From JBEINZ01 sp040377825 (GTDB taxonomy: Bacteria; Pseudomonadota; Alphaproteobacteria; Rhizobiales; Ancalomicrobiaceae): 10,464 nucleotides of DNA. The translations under genes were made by a program, and so were the position numbers. The notes beneath the pieces are model-generated. The model saw nothing but the letters and a program-made list of their open reading frames with translations. It did not search any database and was not told where the DNA came from. This document shows, in pieces, positions 1-6,310 of this stretch; the stretch's first letter is position 1; every line of letters starts with the position of its first letter. Location: the NCBI GenBank assembly GCA_040377825.1, contig JBEINZ010000100.1, positions 1-10,464 on the forward strand, read 5' to 3'.

Positions 1-417
1 GGTGCGTTCTTGCAAGCCGACTCCGAGCTGCTCGCCAAGGCCGATCGGCTGATCGACATGGCGCGCGCCGCGTTCGACGCGCAGGAGATCAACAAGGCCC
101 TGGAGGCGATCTGGGCCGTGGTGGCCGACACCAACCGTTACTTTACCGCCGAGGCCCCGTGGGCGTTGCGCAAAACCGACTTCGCGCGGATGGAAACGGT
201 GCTCTATGTCACCGCCGAGGTGCTGCGCATTGTCTCGATCTTAACGCAGCCGATCATGCCGGCATCGACCGCCAAGCTGCTCGATCTCCTTGGGCAGGAG
301 GAGGGGAATACCCGGGACTTTGCCGCGCTCGCAACGCGTGTCGCGCCAGGCATCACGTTGCCCGCGCCAGTCCCCGTCTTCCCAAAATTCGTGGAGCCCG
401 AGGTGGCGGAGGCATGA
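1..417 (+). CDS. metG: Methionyl-tRNA synthetase, C-terminal part (5' end outside window)
   Basis: The reading frame is open from the first base and ends at TGA 415-417, giving the last 138 residues. It is an all-helical segment with the features of the class Ia anticodon-binding domain of MetRS: a helix with NKALEAIW, then TNRYFTAEAPWALRK, and the late PIMPASTAKLLDLLG segment. The enzyme charges tRNA-Met in the cytoplasm. The catalytic Rossmann domain, with its HIGH and KMSKS motifs, lies upstream and cannot be seen. The protein stops shortly after the helical bundle in a Pro/Val-rich tail, so it lacks the EMAPII-like tRNA-binding extension that some bacterial MetRS carry. Its stop codon overlaps the tatD start in an ATGA arrangement, which points to translational coupling within one operon. 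The assignment rests on these recognised segments and on the metG-tatD order common in Alphaproteobacteria. Confidence 0.93.
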   Translation, partial: GAFLQADSELLAKADRLIDMARAAFDAQEINKALEAIWAVVADTNRYFTAEAPWALRKTDFARMETVLYVTAEVLRIVSILTQPIMPASTAKLLDLLGQEEGNTRDFAALATRVAPGITLPAPVPVFPKFVEPEVAEA

Positions 418-1193
418 CGCTCGTCGATAGCCACTGTCATCTCGATTTTCCAGATTTCGCAGGGGAATTAGACGCGGTCGTTGAGCGCGCTCATGCCGCC
501 GGCGTGTCGAAAATGGTCACGATCTCGACCCGGGTGAAACGCTTCGCCGCCCTGAAGGCGATCGCCGAACGCTTCCCATCGGTCTGGTGTTCGGTCGGCA
601 CCCATTGCCACAATGCCGCTGAGGAGCCGGAGGTGAGCGTCGACGACTTGGCGCGGCTGTCCGAGCATCCGAAATGCGTGGCGATCGGCGAGGCCGGGCT
701 CGATTATCATTACGACTTGAGCCCACGTGACGTTCAGGCCGCTAGCTTCCGCGTCCACATCGCGGCCGCGCGGATGACAGGGTTGCCGCTCGTGATCCAC
801 GCCCGCGACGCCGACGAGGACGTCGCGCGGATTATCGAGGAGGAGACCGAGAAGGGGGCCTTTCCGATGGTGCTGCATTGCTTCTCGTCGGGTCGCGATC
901 TCGCGATGCGGGGACTGGCCTGCGGCGCCTATGTCTCGTTCTCCGGCATCTTGACGTTTCGGACGGCGGAGGCCCTGCGCGCGATCGCCGTGGAGGTGCC
1001 GGCGGATCGTTTGCTTGTTGAAACCGACGCACCCTATCTCGCGCCGGTTCCCTATCGCGGCAAGACCAACGAACCGGCCTTTGTCGCGAAGACGGCCGCC
1101 GTGCTGGCCGAGGCGCGTGGTGTCACCGCCGAGGAGATGGCGCGGACGACGACGGCGAATTTCCACCGGCTCTTCGCCAAGGTCGCCGCCTGA
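414..1193 (+). CDS. tatD: TatD-family metal-dependent hydrolase (DNase)
   Basis: A 259-residue protein, the usual length for TatD (about 260). The TIM-barrel metal-site motifs are all present: HxH at H7/H9 (SHCHLD), the glutamate in IGEAGLDYHY (E93), H129 in VIHAR, H155 in LHCFSS, and D205 in ETDAPYLAP. Members are cytoplasmic Mg2+/Mn2+-dependent 3'-5' exonucleases or DNases with proposed roles in DNA repair and nucleic-acid turnover. The ATG at 414 is chosen because the protein then begins directly with the family's first strand. A purine-rich AGGTGG at 401-406 is well spaced for ribosome binding, and the start overlaps the metG stop by four bases. An upstream start in the same frame would only read through metG in the wrong frame. 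The MBL gene follows after 8 bases. The family call is firm; the exact nucleic-acid substrate is not known from sequence. Confidence 0.95.
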   Translation: MTLVDSHCHLDFPDFAGELDAVVERAHAAGVSKMVTISTRVKRFAALKAIAERFPSVWCSVGTHCHNAAEEPEVSVDDLARLSEHPKCVAIGEAGLDYHYDLSPRDVQAASFRVHIAAARMTGLPLVIHARDADEDVARIIEEETEKGAFPMVLHCFSSGRDLAMRGLACGAYVSFSGILTFRTAEALRAIAVEVPADRLLVETDAPYLAPVPYRGKTNEPAFVAKTAAVLAEARGVTAEEMARTTTANFHRLFAKVAA

Positions 1194-1201
1194 GGCTTAA
1201 C

Positions 1202-2011
1202 ATGTCGACGACGACCACGTTTCGCATTCTCGGCTGCGGTTCATCCCCCGGCGTGCCCCGCATCGGCGGCGATTGGGGCGCGTGCGATCCGACAAACCCG
1301 AAGAACCGTCGCCGCCGGGCAAGCCTTCTTGTCATCCGTCGCGACGCTGAGGGCAATGAAACCCGGGTTCTCGTCGATACCGGCCCCGATCTGCGCGAAC
1401 AAATGCTCGATGCCGGCATCGATTGGGTCGACGGTGTGCTCTATACCCACGCCCATGCCGACCACATCCACGGCATCGACGACCTGCGCTCGTTTGTCTT
1501 GAACCGCCGCCGCCGCGTCGACGCCTATATGGACGAGCCGACATCGGCGCGCATTCGCCACGCATTCGATTATTGCTTCGAGACGCCTGCGGGTTCGAGC
1601 TATCCGCCGATCATCACGGAACACCGCATTCATGATGGCCAACCAGTGCGCATCCACGGCCCGGCTGGCCCGGTCACCGCCATGCCGTTCCGCCAATCGC
1701 ATGGGGACATTACCTCGCTCGGCTTTCGCTTCGGCAATGTCGCCTATTCGCCCGATGTGAGCGGGTTCGATGATCGCGCGGAACCGCATCTTCGCGGGCT
1801 CGACGTCTGGATCCTGGACGCGCTGCGCCATGCGCCGCACCCGAGCCATTTTTCCGTTTCTGAATCAATTGCTTGCATCGCGCGGTTCACGCCGAATCGA
1901 GCAATCCTGACGCATATGCACATCGACCTCGACTACGCGGTGCTCAAGGCCGAGCTTCCAGCCGGCATCGAGCCCGGCTACGATGGATTGACGTTTACCG
2001 TGACTGATTGA
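1202..2011 (+). CDS. MBL-fold metallo-hydrolase, PhnP-like phosphodiesterase
   Basis: A 269-residue metallo-beta-lactamase-fold protein. The N-terminal strand FRILGCGSSPGVPRIGG and the metal motif HAHADH (H83, H85, D87, H88, within THAHADHIHGIDDL) are followed by H167 (QSHG), D185 (SPD) and H238/H240 (LTHMH). This matches the two-metal site of the PhnP/RNase Z-related group. The paralogues cleave cyclic phosphodiesters (PhnP acts on 1,2-cyclic ribose phosphate) or RNA. No phn genes are nearby, so the name phnP is not given. GAGG at 1192-1195, overlapping the tatD stop, is a good ribosome-binding site six bases before the ATG. The gene closes the metG-tatD operon, a placement common in Alphaproteobacteria. 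Its conserved link to metG and tatD suggests a housekeeping role in RNA or nucleotide metabolism; that is inference. The fold assignment is secure and the substrate is open. Confidence 0.88.
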   Translation: MSTTTTFRILGCGSSPGVPRIGGDWGACDPTNPKNRRRRASLLVIRRDAEGNETRVLVDTGPDLREQMLDAGIDWVDGVLYTHAHADHIHGIDDLRSFVLNRRRRVDAYMDEPTSARIRHAFDYCFETPAGSSYPPIITEHRIHDGQPVRIHGPAGPVTAMPFRQSHGDITSLGFRFGNVAYSPDVSGFDDRAEPHLRGLDVWILDALRHAPHPSHFSVSESIACIARFTPNRAILTHMHIDLDYAVLKAELPAGIEPGYDGLTFTVTD

Positions 2012-2020
2012 AATCGCGGA

Positions 2021-2097
2021 CGACCGGTTCATCGGATGGCGCCGGTCGCTGTAACGAGGCAGGCGCTATGCCGATCGAACGCCTGACCCCTCAGGCG
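2021..2097. terminator. Inverted repeats between convergent genes, possible weak bidirectional terminator
   Basis: The 79-base gap between the MBL gene (plus) and the first receptor gene (minus) holds CGACCGG at 2021-2027 pairing with CCGGTCG at 2042-2048. It also holds the compact hairpin CGCCTGA-CCCC-TCAGGCG at 2080-2097, whose right arm contains the receptor's stop codon. CAGGCG at 2060-2065 can compete for the same CGCCTG arm. No T-run follows on either strand, so classical intrinsic termination is not shown. The convergent location is the main reason to suspect termination. Confidence 0.35.
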
Positions 2098-3788
2098 CTC
2101 CTGAGACTTTTCACGAACTCCATGACTTCCTTCTGAAGTCCTGTTGACTGATCGGACAGCGTACCGGAGAGCCCCATGAGATGGGTTGCAGCGGTTCCGG
2201 TCATTTCGGCGGCCGAGCCTACGCCTGCGATGTTCCCCGTGACCGCGGCTGTGCCGACTGCCGCGCGCTGGGTGTTCTGTGCGATTTCCGATGTCGCGGC
2301 CCCTTGCTGCTCGACGGAATCGGCAATCGACGTTGTCACTTCCCGGATTGTGGTAATCGTTCCGACGATCTTTGCGATCGAGTCAACGGTTACTGACGTC
2401 TCATGCTGAATCTCGGCAATCTTGTTGGAAATCTCATCAGTGGCTTTCGCGGTTTGCGAGGCGAGCTCCTTGACTTCGGCGGCGACCACGGCAAAGCCGC
2501 GCCCAGCTTCGCCCGCCCGCGCCGCCTCGATCGTGGCGTTTAGTGCAAGGAGGTTGGTCTGTCCGGCGATGTTGTTGATGAGATCCACAACCTCGCCGAT
2601 GCGCTGCGCCGACATGGACAAGGCTCTGATGTTGTCCGACGTCTTGCCCACTTCGTCGGCTGCGACCGAGGCAATATGTGACGAACGCGAGACTTGCGAA
2701 TTGATCTCGCGGATCGACGCGCTCAATTCTTCCGCACCTGCTGCCACCGTCTGAACATTGACGGCCGCCTCTTCGGCTGCCGCAGCCACGGATTGAGCCT
2801 GTCGCGAAGTCTCCTCGGCGGTCGCCGAAAGATTGCGGGCGGACGCCGCGACCTCGCCAGACGCTTTGGAGACACCAGCGGCAAGCTCCTCCATCCGTCC
2901 GACAAACCGCTGTGCGAGATCCGCGCGGCGGCTGGTGTCGGCAGAGGCTTGAGCGTTGAGCTTTTCCTGTTCCATCCGCGTTGCTTCGGCCGAGGCGAGG
3001 CCGTCGCGAAGAACAACCAAGGTGCGAGCAATGGAACCGACCTCGTCCTTTCGAACGGCGCCCTGGATGGTAACCGTGTACCGGCCGTCTCGGATGGCGT
3101 CCATGGCGTCGATCAGGGACCGAATGGGAGATGCAATGCCAGATCTAACCAAAAAGACAGCGAGGCCAATCACCAAGGCTAGCGCGATGAAGAATGCCGC
3201 GTAGGTCAGACGAACCACTTCATTCGTGGTGACGGTCGCCTCATCGGCCGCTTTCTCGCTAAAATTCGCGATCCGATCCGTCGTCGCGACGAACTGCGAC
3301 ACCAATTCGCTGACGGCGGGCTCGCAGTTCCTGGCGATCTCTTTCGTCGCTTTACGGCTTCCATCGGGATCAACCGCCGCGCGCGCAAGTTTGATGCTTT
3401 CGGCACAATTGGCCGTCATCACGTTCTCGAACTTCGTAATCAGCGATCCGATCTGATCAGCAAATTCAGGCGCCAAGCTCTTTGCACTTCGTAGCAGATC
3501 GACAGCCTTTTCTTGCGCCTCCTCGCGACCGCGCACGATTGCTTTTTGGCTCTCCTCGGATTCCGCGGATGCCGTCGCATAGATCGCTTCCAAAATCTTG
3601 ACAGCAAACCTGTTAGCTCGCGCCACCGATAGTGTTGCTTTCGCCGGCCCGTCAATCAGCCCATTATAGCGGTTGTCAATTTCGTACATTTTCTCGGTTG
3701 CGTAGTATATCCCAGCCACACTACAAATACCGAGGAGCAAAAGAAGCGATATCACCTTGATTGTGATCGTCAGATCTTTGTATGACAT
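2091..3788 (-). CDS. Methyl-accepting chemotaxis protein, distal copy
   Basis: A 565-residue transmembrane chemoreceptor. Order from the N-terminus: short cytoplasmic lead (MSYKDLTIT), TM1 about 10-30, periplasmic helical sensor about 31-193, TM2 about 194-214, HAMP about 215-265 (P221; KDEVG at 247-251), then the signalling hairpin. The hairpin's tip (VVDLINNIAGQTNLLALNAT, 400-419, then EAARAGEAGRGFA) contacts CheA and CheW. Likely adaptation glutamates lie in ATAEETS (325/326), AAAAEEAA (339/340) and GAEELSAS (353/354). There is no C-terminal CheR-tethering pentapeptide; the protein ends SLRSA. The sensor looks like a four-helix-bundle type and has cysteines at 128 and 155. The ATG at 3788 is preferred over one 81 bases upstream because it follows GGGGGA with 5-base spacing and matches the start of the neighbouring paralogue exactly. 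The ligand is unknown. Confidence 0.94.
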   Translation of the reverse strand: MSYKDLTITIKVISLLLLLGICSVAGIYYATEKMYEIDNRYNGLIDGPAKATLSVARANRFAVKILEAIYATASAESEESQKAIVRGREEAQEKAVDLLRSAKSLAPEFADQIGSLITKFENVMTANCAESIKLARAAVDPDGSRKATKEIARNCEPAVSELVSQFVATTDRIANFSEKAADEATVTTNEVVRLTYAAFFIALALVIGLAVFLVRSGIASPIRSLIDAMDAIRDGRYTVTIQGAVRKDEVGSIARTLVVLRDGLASAEATRMEQEKLNAQASADTSRRADLAQRFVGRMEELAAGVSKASGEVAASARNLSATAEETSRQAQSVAAAAEEAAVNVQTVAAGAEELSASIREINSQVSRSSHIASVAADEVGKTSDNIRALSMSAQRIGEVVDLINNIAGQTNLLALNATIEAARAGEAGRGFAVVAAEVKELASQTAKATDEISNKIAEIQHETSVTVDSIAKIVGTITTIREVTTSIADSVEQQGAATSEIAQNTQRAAVGTAAVTGNIAGVGSAAEMTGTAATHLMGLSGTLSDQSTGLQKEVMEFVKSLRSA

Positions 3789-3880
3789 CGACTTCCCCCA
3801 AATCGATACGCCAGCGGCATAACAGTCGGTGACGTGGCAGGGTTTCTCAACAGTCGCCAATCGAACCATCGCAGAAAACC

Positions 3881-3891
3881 GAATGTCATTC
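3881..3891. promoter_or_regulatory. Short dyad GAATG-T-CATTC upstream of distal receptor gene
   Basis: A perfect 5-bp inverted repeat around one central base, 93-103 bases before the chosen start at 3788. It contains ATGTCAT, which also occurs in the dyad upstream of the other receptor gene (5939-5945). This could be a shared operator, but such short dyads arise by chance. Confidence 0.2.
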
Positions 3892-4013
3892 AGCGCTTAC
3901 AGGGTAAGTTTTTGGTTAATTCTCACTGCTTCTGAGAAATTTCAATAAAAGAGACCCAATGGAGATAGCTAAAATCAAGGCTTCTGTTTCCGGAGCTCAT
4001 TTTTATTTCAAAG

Positions 4014-4030
4014 ACGAAACATTATTTCGT
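4014..4030. repeat. AT-rich inverted repeat ACGAAA-CATTA-TTTCGT
   Basis: A perfect 6-bp inverted repeat with a 5-base spacer in the receptor intergenic region. It is about 230 bases before the distal receptor start and about 145 bases after the upstream receptor stop. It could be a regulator site or chance; no function can be assigned. Confidence 0.25.
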
Positions 4031-4108
4031 TTAGATTACTTATAGGTCAGGGAATCGAATTCGGTTGGACGCTTGGTCGACGCATCCCTGTCCATTCTAA
4101 GACGAGAA

Positions 4109-4134
4109 CGCCGGCTCGGTATCACCGGCCGGCG
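4109..4134 (-). terminator. Strong hairpin after the upstream receptor gene
   Basis: CGCCGGC (4109-4115) pairs with GCCGGCG (4128-4134), and CGGT (4117-4120) pairs with ACCG (4124-4127). This makes an 11-bp GC-rich stem with one bulged base (4116) and a 3-base loop, about 40 bases beyond the receptor stop. On the complement strand the stem is followed by TTCTCGTC rather than a clean T-run, so termination may be inefficient or Rho-assisted. Confidence 0.5.
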
Positions 4135-4174
4135 TAAATGATGCGGCTTATAATATTACGATCGGCGCCGTCGA

Positions 4175-5872
4175 TCATGCACTGCGGAGGCTTCTCACAA
4201 AATCGGCGACTTCGGACTGGAGACCGACGGACTGTTCCGAGAGTGTTCCTGATAGGCCCATGAGCTGGGTTGCGGCCGCACCCGTCATTTCGGCTGCCGA
4301 GCCTACGCCGGAGATACTCGTTGTCACGACTGAGGTACCCGCCGCGGCGCGCTGCGTGTTCCGAGCGATTTCGGACGTAGCCGCGCCTTGCTCCTCAACC
4401 GCACCCGCAATCGACGACGTAACCTCGCGGATCGTGGTGATCGTCGCGACGATCTTGGAGATCGACTCGACGGTGACCGCCGTTTCGTGCTGGATCTCGG
4501 CGATTTTGCTGGAGATTTCCTCGGTCGCCTTCGCCGTCTGAGAGGCAAGCTCCTTGACCTCGGCCGCCACGACCGCAAAGCCCCGACCCGCCTCGCCGGC
4601 GCGCGCCGCCTCGATCGTCGCATTCAGCGCAAGCAGATTGGTCTGCCCGGCAATATTGTTGATGAGATCAACCACTTCGCCGATGCGCTGGGCGGAGAGT
4701 GACAGCACCTTGATGTTTTCCGATGTCTTGCCGACTTCATCGGCCGCCACGGAGGCGATTTCCGAGGATCGATAAACTTGCGAATTGATCTCCCGGATGG
4801 AAGCGCTCAGCTCCTCGGCGCCAGCAGCCACGGTCTGAACGTTGACGGCGGCCTCTTCCGCAGCGCCGGCGACGGATTGCGCTTGCCGCGAGGTCTCCTC
4901 TGCTGTGGCCGAAAGATTGCGGGCCGATACCGCAACTTCACCGGATGCTCTTGAGAAGCCTGACGCGAGCTCTTCCATCCGGCCAACAAATCGCTGGGCA
5001 AGATCGGCCCGGCGCGATGCTTCGGATGTCGCCTGTGCATCCGTCTTTTCCCGATCCAATCTGGCCTCTTCGGCAGAAGCGAGACCGTCGCGCAGGATGA
5101 TCAAGGTACGCGCGATCGCGCCGATTTCGTCCTTACGGTTGGCACCATGCACATCGGCCGTATACGCGCCGTCGCGAATGGATTGCATGGAGCCAATCAA
5201 TCCGCGAATCGGATTTGCTATGGTTGAACGCACCAGGAAAATGGCAAGCCCGACCACCAGAGTCAGCGCGGCGAAAAAGCCGATATACGTTTCGCGAATG
5301 ACCGAACTTGTATTGCTATTCGCGTAACGGACGACTTCGTCGTTCAAGCTTTGAATTTGACTCGTGGTCGCAACGAACTCGACGACGACGTTGTTGATTG
5401 CCGGCTCGCAACTCTTCGTCACAAAAGTGCGGGCTTTGCGAACACCGTCGGGGTCAGAAGACGACGTCGCGAGTTTCTCGGAGTTAAGGCACTTCCTTTT
5501 AACGGCATCATCGAGTGTGACCAAGAGATCGGTGATCTGGGCCTCAAACTGGGGAACCAGTTTGGCCGAGTTACTCAAAAGCTCGGTCGTCTTGATCTGA
5601 GCCTCCTCGCGGGTCGCTATGGCCGCGGCTCGAGCATCATCGTTGTCTGTGGCCGTGAATGCATAAAATGCCGCGAGAATATTGATCGCATAGCGATTGG
5701 CTTGCGACATCATGACCGTGGCCTTGGCCGGCCCTTCGATCAGGCGATTGTATCGGTCGCCGATCTCATTCATTTTTTGAGTCGCGTAATAAATACCGCC
5801 AATACTAGCCAGCCCAAGCAGTAAAAGCAGAGAGATAACTTTCACTGTTATCGTGAGATCTTTATATGACAT
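4175..5872 (-). CDS. Methyl-accepting chemotaxis protein, proximal copy
   Basis: A 565-residue chemoreceptor collinear with its neighbour without any insertion or deletion: TM1 about 10-30, periplasmic sensor 31-193, TM2 about 194-214, HAMP with KDEIG at 247-251, then a signalling hairpin whose tip is identical over residues 401-450. By hand count the two proteins agree at about 41% of sensor positions but about 87% of residues 291-565. Cysteines 128 and 155 and the DPDG at 140-143 between them are kept. Differences such as KRKC against TANC beside the first cysteine, and S/T- and D-rich stretches in the sensor, suggest a different or altered ligand. The ATG at 5872 follows GGAG (complement of 5880-5883) with 7-base spacing. 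There is no CheR-binding pentapeptide, and no che or fla genes are in view. Likely a tandem duplicate working in the same receptor array. Confidence 0.95.
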   Translation of the reverse strand: MSYKDLTITVKVISLLLLLGLASIGGIYYATQKMNEIGDRYNRLIEGPAKATVMMSQANRYAINILAAFYAFTATDNDDARAAAIATREEAQIKTTELLSNSAKLVPQFEAQITDLLVTLDDAVKRKCLNSEKLATSSSDPDGVRKARTFVTKSCEPAINNVVVEFVATTSQIQSLNDEVVRYANSNTSSVIRETYIGFFAALTLVVGLAIFLVRSTIANPIRGLIGSMQSIRDGAYTADVHGANRKDEIGAIARTLIILRDGLASAEEARLDREKTDAQATSEASRRADLAQRFVGRMEELASGFSRASGEVAVSARNLSATAEETSRQAQSVAGAAEEAAVNVQTVAAGAEELSASIREINSQVYRSSEIASVAADEVGKTSENIKVLSLSAQRIGEVVDLINNIAGQTNLLALNATIEAARAGEAGRGFAVVAAEVKELASQTAKATEEISSKIAEIQHETAVTVESISKIVATITTIREVTSSIAGAVEEQGAATSEIARNTQRAAAGTSVVTTSISGVGSAAEMTGAAATQLMGLSGTLSEQSVGLQSEVADFVRSLRSA

Positions 5873-5930
5873 CGATCTTCTCCGGCCCCATGCAGCAACG
5901 AGTAAGCTACCCCTGACAGGCCGTTATTCC

Positions 5931-5944
5931 TGACATCTATGTCA
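5931..5944. promoter_or_regulatory. Perfect dyad TGACAT-CT-ATGTCA upstream of proximal receptor gene
   Basis: A perfect 6-bp inverted repeat with a 2-base centre, 59-72 bases before the receptor start, where an operator would be expected to overlap or follow a promoter. The ATGTCAT word recurs in the dyad upstream of the sister receptor gene. It may be a binding site for a dimeric regulator; the regulator is unknown. Confidence 0.35.
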
Positions 5945-6005
5945 TGGAACGACGTCCATCTTGGTGAATTTATGCCGTTAGGTCTGTTAATTTTATTTAA
6001 ATGAA

Positions 6006-6021
6006 AGAATTGACGAATTCT
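6006..6021. repeat. Short hairpin AGAATT-GACG-AATTCT
   Basis: A perfect 6-bp inverted repeat with a 4-base loop in the AT-richer leader, about 135 bases before the receptor start. It is too AT-rich to be a strong terminator. It may be a protein site or chance. Confidence 0.2.
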
Positions 6022-6310
6022 CTTTTGCTGGATGTGTCCCGTACGACATTGGATCTATGTCCGTCTAGCGTGAGTGCCTATTACCTGTTCGATATCAGTC
6101 AGTTATGCAAAGAAAAGGACATCTTGGTGCTATGTTTGCGACGACGTTGACCGAAAATACAGCGCTGGTGTTCTGGCGTTCGGGACAATGATCATTAACT
6201 CCGACTTGTTTTTAGTATTTTTGCGGCTCTATCGGCGAGTTACCGCGCGTGGTCTGTCCAATCCTGCAGACATGAGGGCCTGACGCTCAACGCACTCCGC
6301 GCGCCCTGGC

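Larger units (their letters stand above)
3789..4174. other. Non-coding, AT-richer spacer between the two receptor genes
   Basis: This 386-base stretch holds no convincing gene. It contains the leader of the distal receptor (ribosome-binding GGGGGA at 3794-3799, complement strand), short dyads at 3881-3891 and 4014-4030, and the hairpin after the upstream receptor at 4109-4134. A TTAACC half-site lies at 3914-3919 on the complement strand. No clear sigma-70, sigma-28 or sigma-54 promoter could be picked out by eye. Its length and the hairpin suggest that each receptor has its own transcript. Confidence 0.6.
5873..6310. other. Non-coding, AT-richer leader upstream of proximal receptor gene
   Basis: This 438-base stretch lies between the VOC gene and the receptor start; both are on the minus strand. 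It holds the receptor ribosome-binding site (GGAG, complement of 5880-5883), the perfect dyad at 5931-5944, a GTTAA-N6-TTAA element at 5986-6000 and the hairpin AGAATT-GACG-AATTCT at 6006-6021. Short plus-strand frames here (49 codons from 6001; 69 codons from a GTG at 6074) have no ribosome-binding site and atypical codon use, so they are not called. The composition is visibly less GC-rich than the flanking genes. Confidence 0.6.

Noticed and set aside
159..413. Upstream extension of tatD in its own frame
   Set aside because: It lies wholly inside metG in a different frame, and TatD proteins begin at the SHCHLD strand.
468..1166. 232-codon open frame on the minus strand across tatD
   Set aside because: Antisense shadow of a well-supported gene in GC-rich DNA; rich in Arg, Gly and His with no recognisable domain.
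1202..2011. Naming the MBL hydrolase phnP or an RNase Z
   Set aside because: The metal motifs fit the wider group, but no phosphonate genes are present and the RNase Z exosite cannot be identified. Only the fold-level call is kept.
2021..2048. Calling the CGACCGG/CCGGTCG repeat a firm intrinsic terminator
   Set aside because: The loop is 14 bases and no T-run follows; kept only as part of a low-confidence entry.
3789..3869. N-terminal extension of the distal receptor to an ATG at 3869 (27 extra residues)
   Set aside because: The ATG at 3788 has a good ribosome-binding site and matches the paralogue's start exactly. The extension would put a non-hydrophobic stretch with two cysteines before TM1, and the paralogue has no counterpart.
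4842..5327. 161-codon open frame on the plus strand opposite the proximal receptor
   Set aside because: Antisense shadow of the HAMP and adaptation region; Ser/Ala/Arg-rich with no domain.
6074..6283. 69-codon plus-strand frame from a GTG
   Set aside because: No ribosome-binding site, rare start codon, atypical codon use, overlaps another weak frame, and no recognisable motif.
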